DNA of 64,000 nt from Catalimonadaceae bacterium JC749 (GTDB lineage: Bacteria; Bacteroidota; Bacteroidia; Cytophagales; Cyclobacteriaceae): contig JAJNNC010000009.1 in the NCBI GenBank assembly GCA_021730635.1, positions 124,001 to 188,000 on the forward strand, in the 5' to 3' direction. A program made the position numbers and the translations under genes. Below the pieces are notes generated by a model that saw only the letters and a list, made by a program, of their open reading frames with translations, was not told where the DNA came from and did no database searches. This document shows positions 62,641 through 64,000 of the stretch, piece after piece. Positions within the stretch are counted from its first letter, which is position 1, and each line of letters starts with the position of its first letter.

Positions 62641-63174
62641 TTATTCGCTTTGAATTCGCCAGGTGCCCTGCACCGTTCCTACCGTGTCGATCCAACCTTC
62701 GGTCAGATCAAAGGGCGCACAGTTCCACTGGCCTGAACCCAAACTGTTTTCACTGCTTGTCCCTTTAAATTGGGCTGTCTCCCGGTAAAATGAGCTTTCA
62801 GATCCTAGATTGATCGGGATGGTAAGGGAGATACTATCGGCCTCATACACCCGAATGATGATCTCACCATGCACATCAGGCGACAGAGAAATACCATCGC
62901 CCTGAGAATCCAGCACCGTTCTGCGAAAATGGCCGCCATGCACGCCGCGGTACTCCACCACCCCTTCCGATTGGGTAGGTTCTCCCTCCAGTTCAATTTG
63001 TAGATCACAGATACAGTCTATGGAAAGGGCACCATCGGTGCCAACAGCCTCACCCACTACTTTGAAATGGTTAGGAAGTGTGGAACGCATCGCTGCGGGT
63101 GCTTTTTCATCCTCAGAGCAGCTTGCCAGCCCAAGGCCTAGGGCCAACCAGCAGTATTGGTATAGGTTTTTCAT
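62641..63174 (-). CDS. hypothetical lipoprotein
   Basis: A 177-residue protein with signal and lipobox LASCS (Cys at about residue 19). The mature part is beta-rich (FKVVGEAVGTDGALSIDCICDLQIELEG, GEIIIRVYEADSISLTIPINLG) and contains three Cys that could pair. The C-terminus has repeated WNCAPFDLTEGW and TVQGTWRIQ. No family assigned. It is convergent with the haloperoxidase gene, 16 bases away. Confidence 0.65.
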   Translation of the reverse strand: MKNLYQYCWLALGLGLASCSEDEKAPAAMRSTLPNHFKVVGEAVGTDGALSIDCICDLQIELEGEPTQSEGVVEYRGVHGGHFRRTVLDSQGDGISLSPDVHGEIIIRVYEADSISLTIPINLGSESSFYRETAQFKGTSSENSLGSGQWNCAPFDLTEGWIDTVGTVQGTWRIQSE

Positions 63175-63239
63175 ACTGGTGTGGGATTAGGGATGGCTAA
63201 TGGACACCGAAATGGTGCAAAAAGTTGGAAGAATGGAAG

Positions 63240-63950
63240 TTACTGTTGTGACAATTCGCTGCAAAACTGAAGCAGTCTTTTCAGGTCTTCCTCCTGATTG
63301 AAATTGACAGTGTTTTCTTTGAGGTAAGCAATAATGGCTCTTCTTTGCCTTGGGAATATACTGAGCAGACCGGATCTGTTCGCCCGGTGTCCCCGGTGGT
63401 TCTGATCTATCAAATAATAGGAAATATACCTGGATAGTATCAGATCACCTTTAGCCTCCAGCTTATACAAGCGGCCATTGTCAGAATAGGTATTAAAACT
63501 TTCAATGGAAGAAACCCCGGAGGATTGTCCGTAAGCTCCCATTTTTTCCTGACTCACATTTCTGTAGACTTCTTTCACCGCCAACGTTACCCGTGGGTAG
63601 TCTGCCATGGCTTCTAAAAACCCGAATTGCGTGTCATAATAAAAGAAGTGTTCCCCAATCTGTATCTGCTTCACCGTTTCTTCCTGGTCAAGGGAAAGCG
63701 TATCGCCTGCAGGGCTGATGAACTGTATTTCTCCCAGCAACAGATTGTAATTAAGATGGGCTACGGAGGAACTACCATTGTAGAAGGTGACACGCCCTTT
63801 TGTGAAATGACCAAAGCGATATCTCTGCTCTACAGGAATCGCTGTCATGACATCCTCCCCTGATTTGACCCGGATAACAGGCGTATCTTGCCCTCTACTC
63901 TGACAGTAAAAGCACAGAAAAACACTGACCATAAGCAATATAACCTTCAT
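63240..63950 (-). CDS. hypothetical secreted protein
   Basis: A 236-residue protein with signal peptide (cleavage near SRGQD, about residue 21). The mature part is beta-rich (VEQRYRFGHFTKGRVTFYNGSSSVAHLNYNLLLGEIQFISPAGDTLSLD) followed by a charged helical C-terminus. The middle resembles unannotated Bacteroidota secreted proteins with VAHLNYNLLLGEIQFI, but I cannot name a family. It is followed by the hypothetical lipoprotein gene 65 bases downstream on the same strand. Its own upstream region is cut at 64000. Confidence 0.65.
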   Translation of the reverse strand: MKVILLMVSVFLCFYCQSRGQDTPVIRVKSGEDVMTAIPVEQRYRFGHFTKGRVTFYNGSSSVAHLNYNLLLGEIQFISPAGDTLSLDQEETVKQIQIGEHFFYYDTQFGFLEAMADYPRVTLAVKEVYRNVSQEKMGAYGQSSGVSSIESFNTYSDNGRLYKLEAKGDLILSRYISYYLIDQNHRGHRANRSGLLSIFPRQRRAIIAYLKENTVNFNQEEDLKRLLQFCSELSQQ

Positions 63951-64000
63951 GACCTCACCACTTTTGTGATACCTTGTGAAGTTTCATGAATTTAGCCAAT

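Noticed and set aside
1-64000. insertion sequences with transposase
   Set aside because: No DDE, HUH or serine transposase motif was found in any frame examined.

Overview
The window reads as a chromosome segment of a Bacteroidota, most likely a Cytophagales-type environmental (possibly marine) glycan degrader. The evidence is two SusC/SusD pairs, a type IX secretion sorting domain, a hybrid two-component regulator, a TonB receptor/FecR/ECF-sigma signalling set, a DPP IV-like peptidase and two vanadium-haloperoxidase-family proteins. No tRNA, rRNA, CRISPR array or transposase was seen. The genus cannot be named from sequence alone.

Layout. (1) 1-25.6 kb is an accessory region. Every recognisable gene is on the minus strand: small enzymes (MBL-fold hydrolase, alpha/beta hydrolases, serine hydrolase, DHFR-like, VOC, DUF3052), two toxin-antitoxin modules, a TOPRIM protein, a double-domain Mrr-like endonuclease and several broken genes. 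Most of these genes are separated either by a roughly 250-300 bp repeat (seven copies, all in one orientation) or by a roughly 130 bp imperfect palindrome (four copies). Both separators end, on the gene strand, in a GTTGGCG/GTTAGC-like core 9-67 nt before the next start codon. This looks like a decaying gene-cassette array, although no integrase lies in the window. A duplicated and decayed HEPN-MNT module sits at 4.2-4.6 kb. Interspersed are a T9SS/tail-fibre-chaperone operon (4.8-7.9 kb), a haloperoxidase (8.1-9.5 kb) and a 1333-residue hybrid sensor (9.8-13.8 kb).

(2) 26.2-40.6 kb, minus strand: gamma-glutamyltransferase, then a polysaccharide utilization locus read susC, susD, LamG lipoprotein, GH144-type glucoamylase-family protein, GH43-type protein, GH3 beta-glucosidase. 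The enzyme set suggests a beta-glucan-containing substrate. (3) 41.0-43.8 kb, plus strand: an McrBC type IV restriction pair. (4) 44-50 kb: DUF4288 protein, subtilisin, DPP IV-like peptidase, sodium:solute symporter, and a lone 64-residue ORF with its own terminator. (5) 50.4-62.6 kb, plus strand: ECF sigma, FecR, SusC with an STN domain, SusD, a terminator, then a 1128-residue FG-GAP/ASPIC lipoprotein and a haloperoxidase-family protein. This set predicts outer-membrane substrate sensing coupled to expression of an uptake locus. (6) Two minus-strand secreted proteins of unknown function close the window.

The main points of interest are the cassette-like architecture of the first 25 kb, the pattern of dead toxins next to intact antitoxins, and the SusCD/FG-GAP/haloperoxidase locus.
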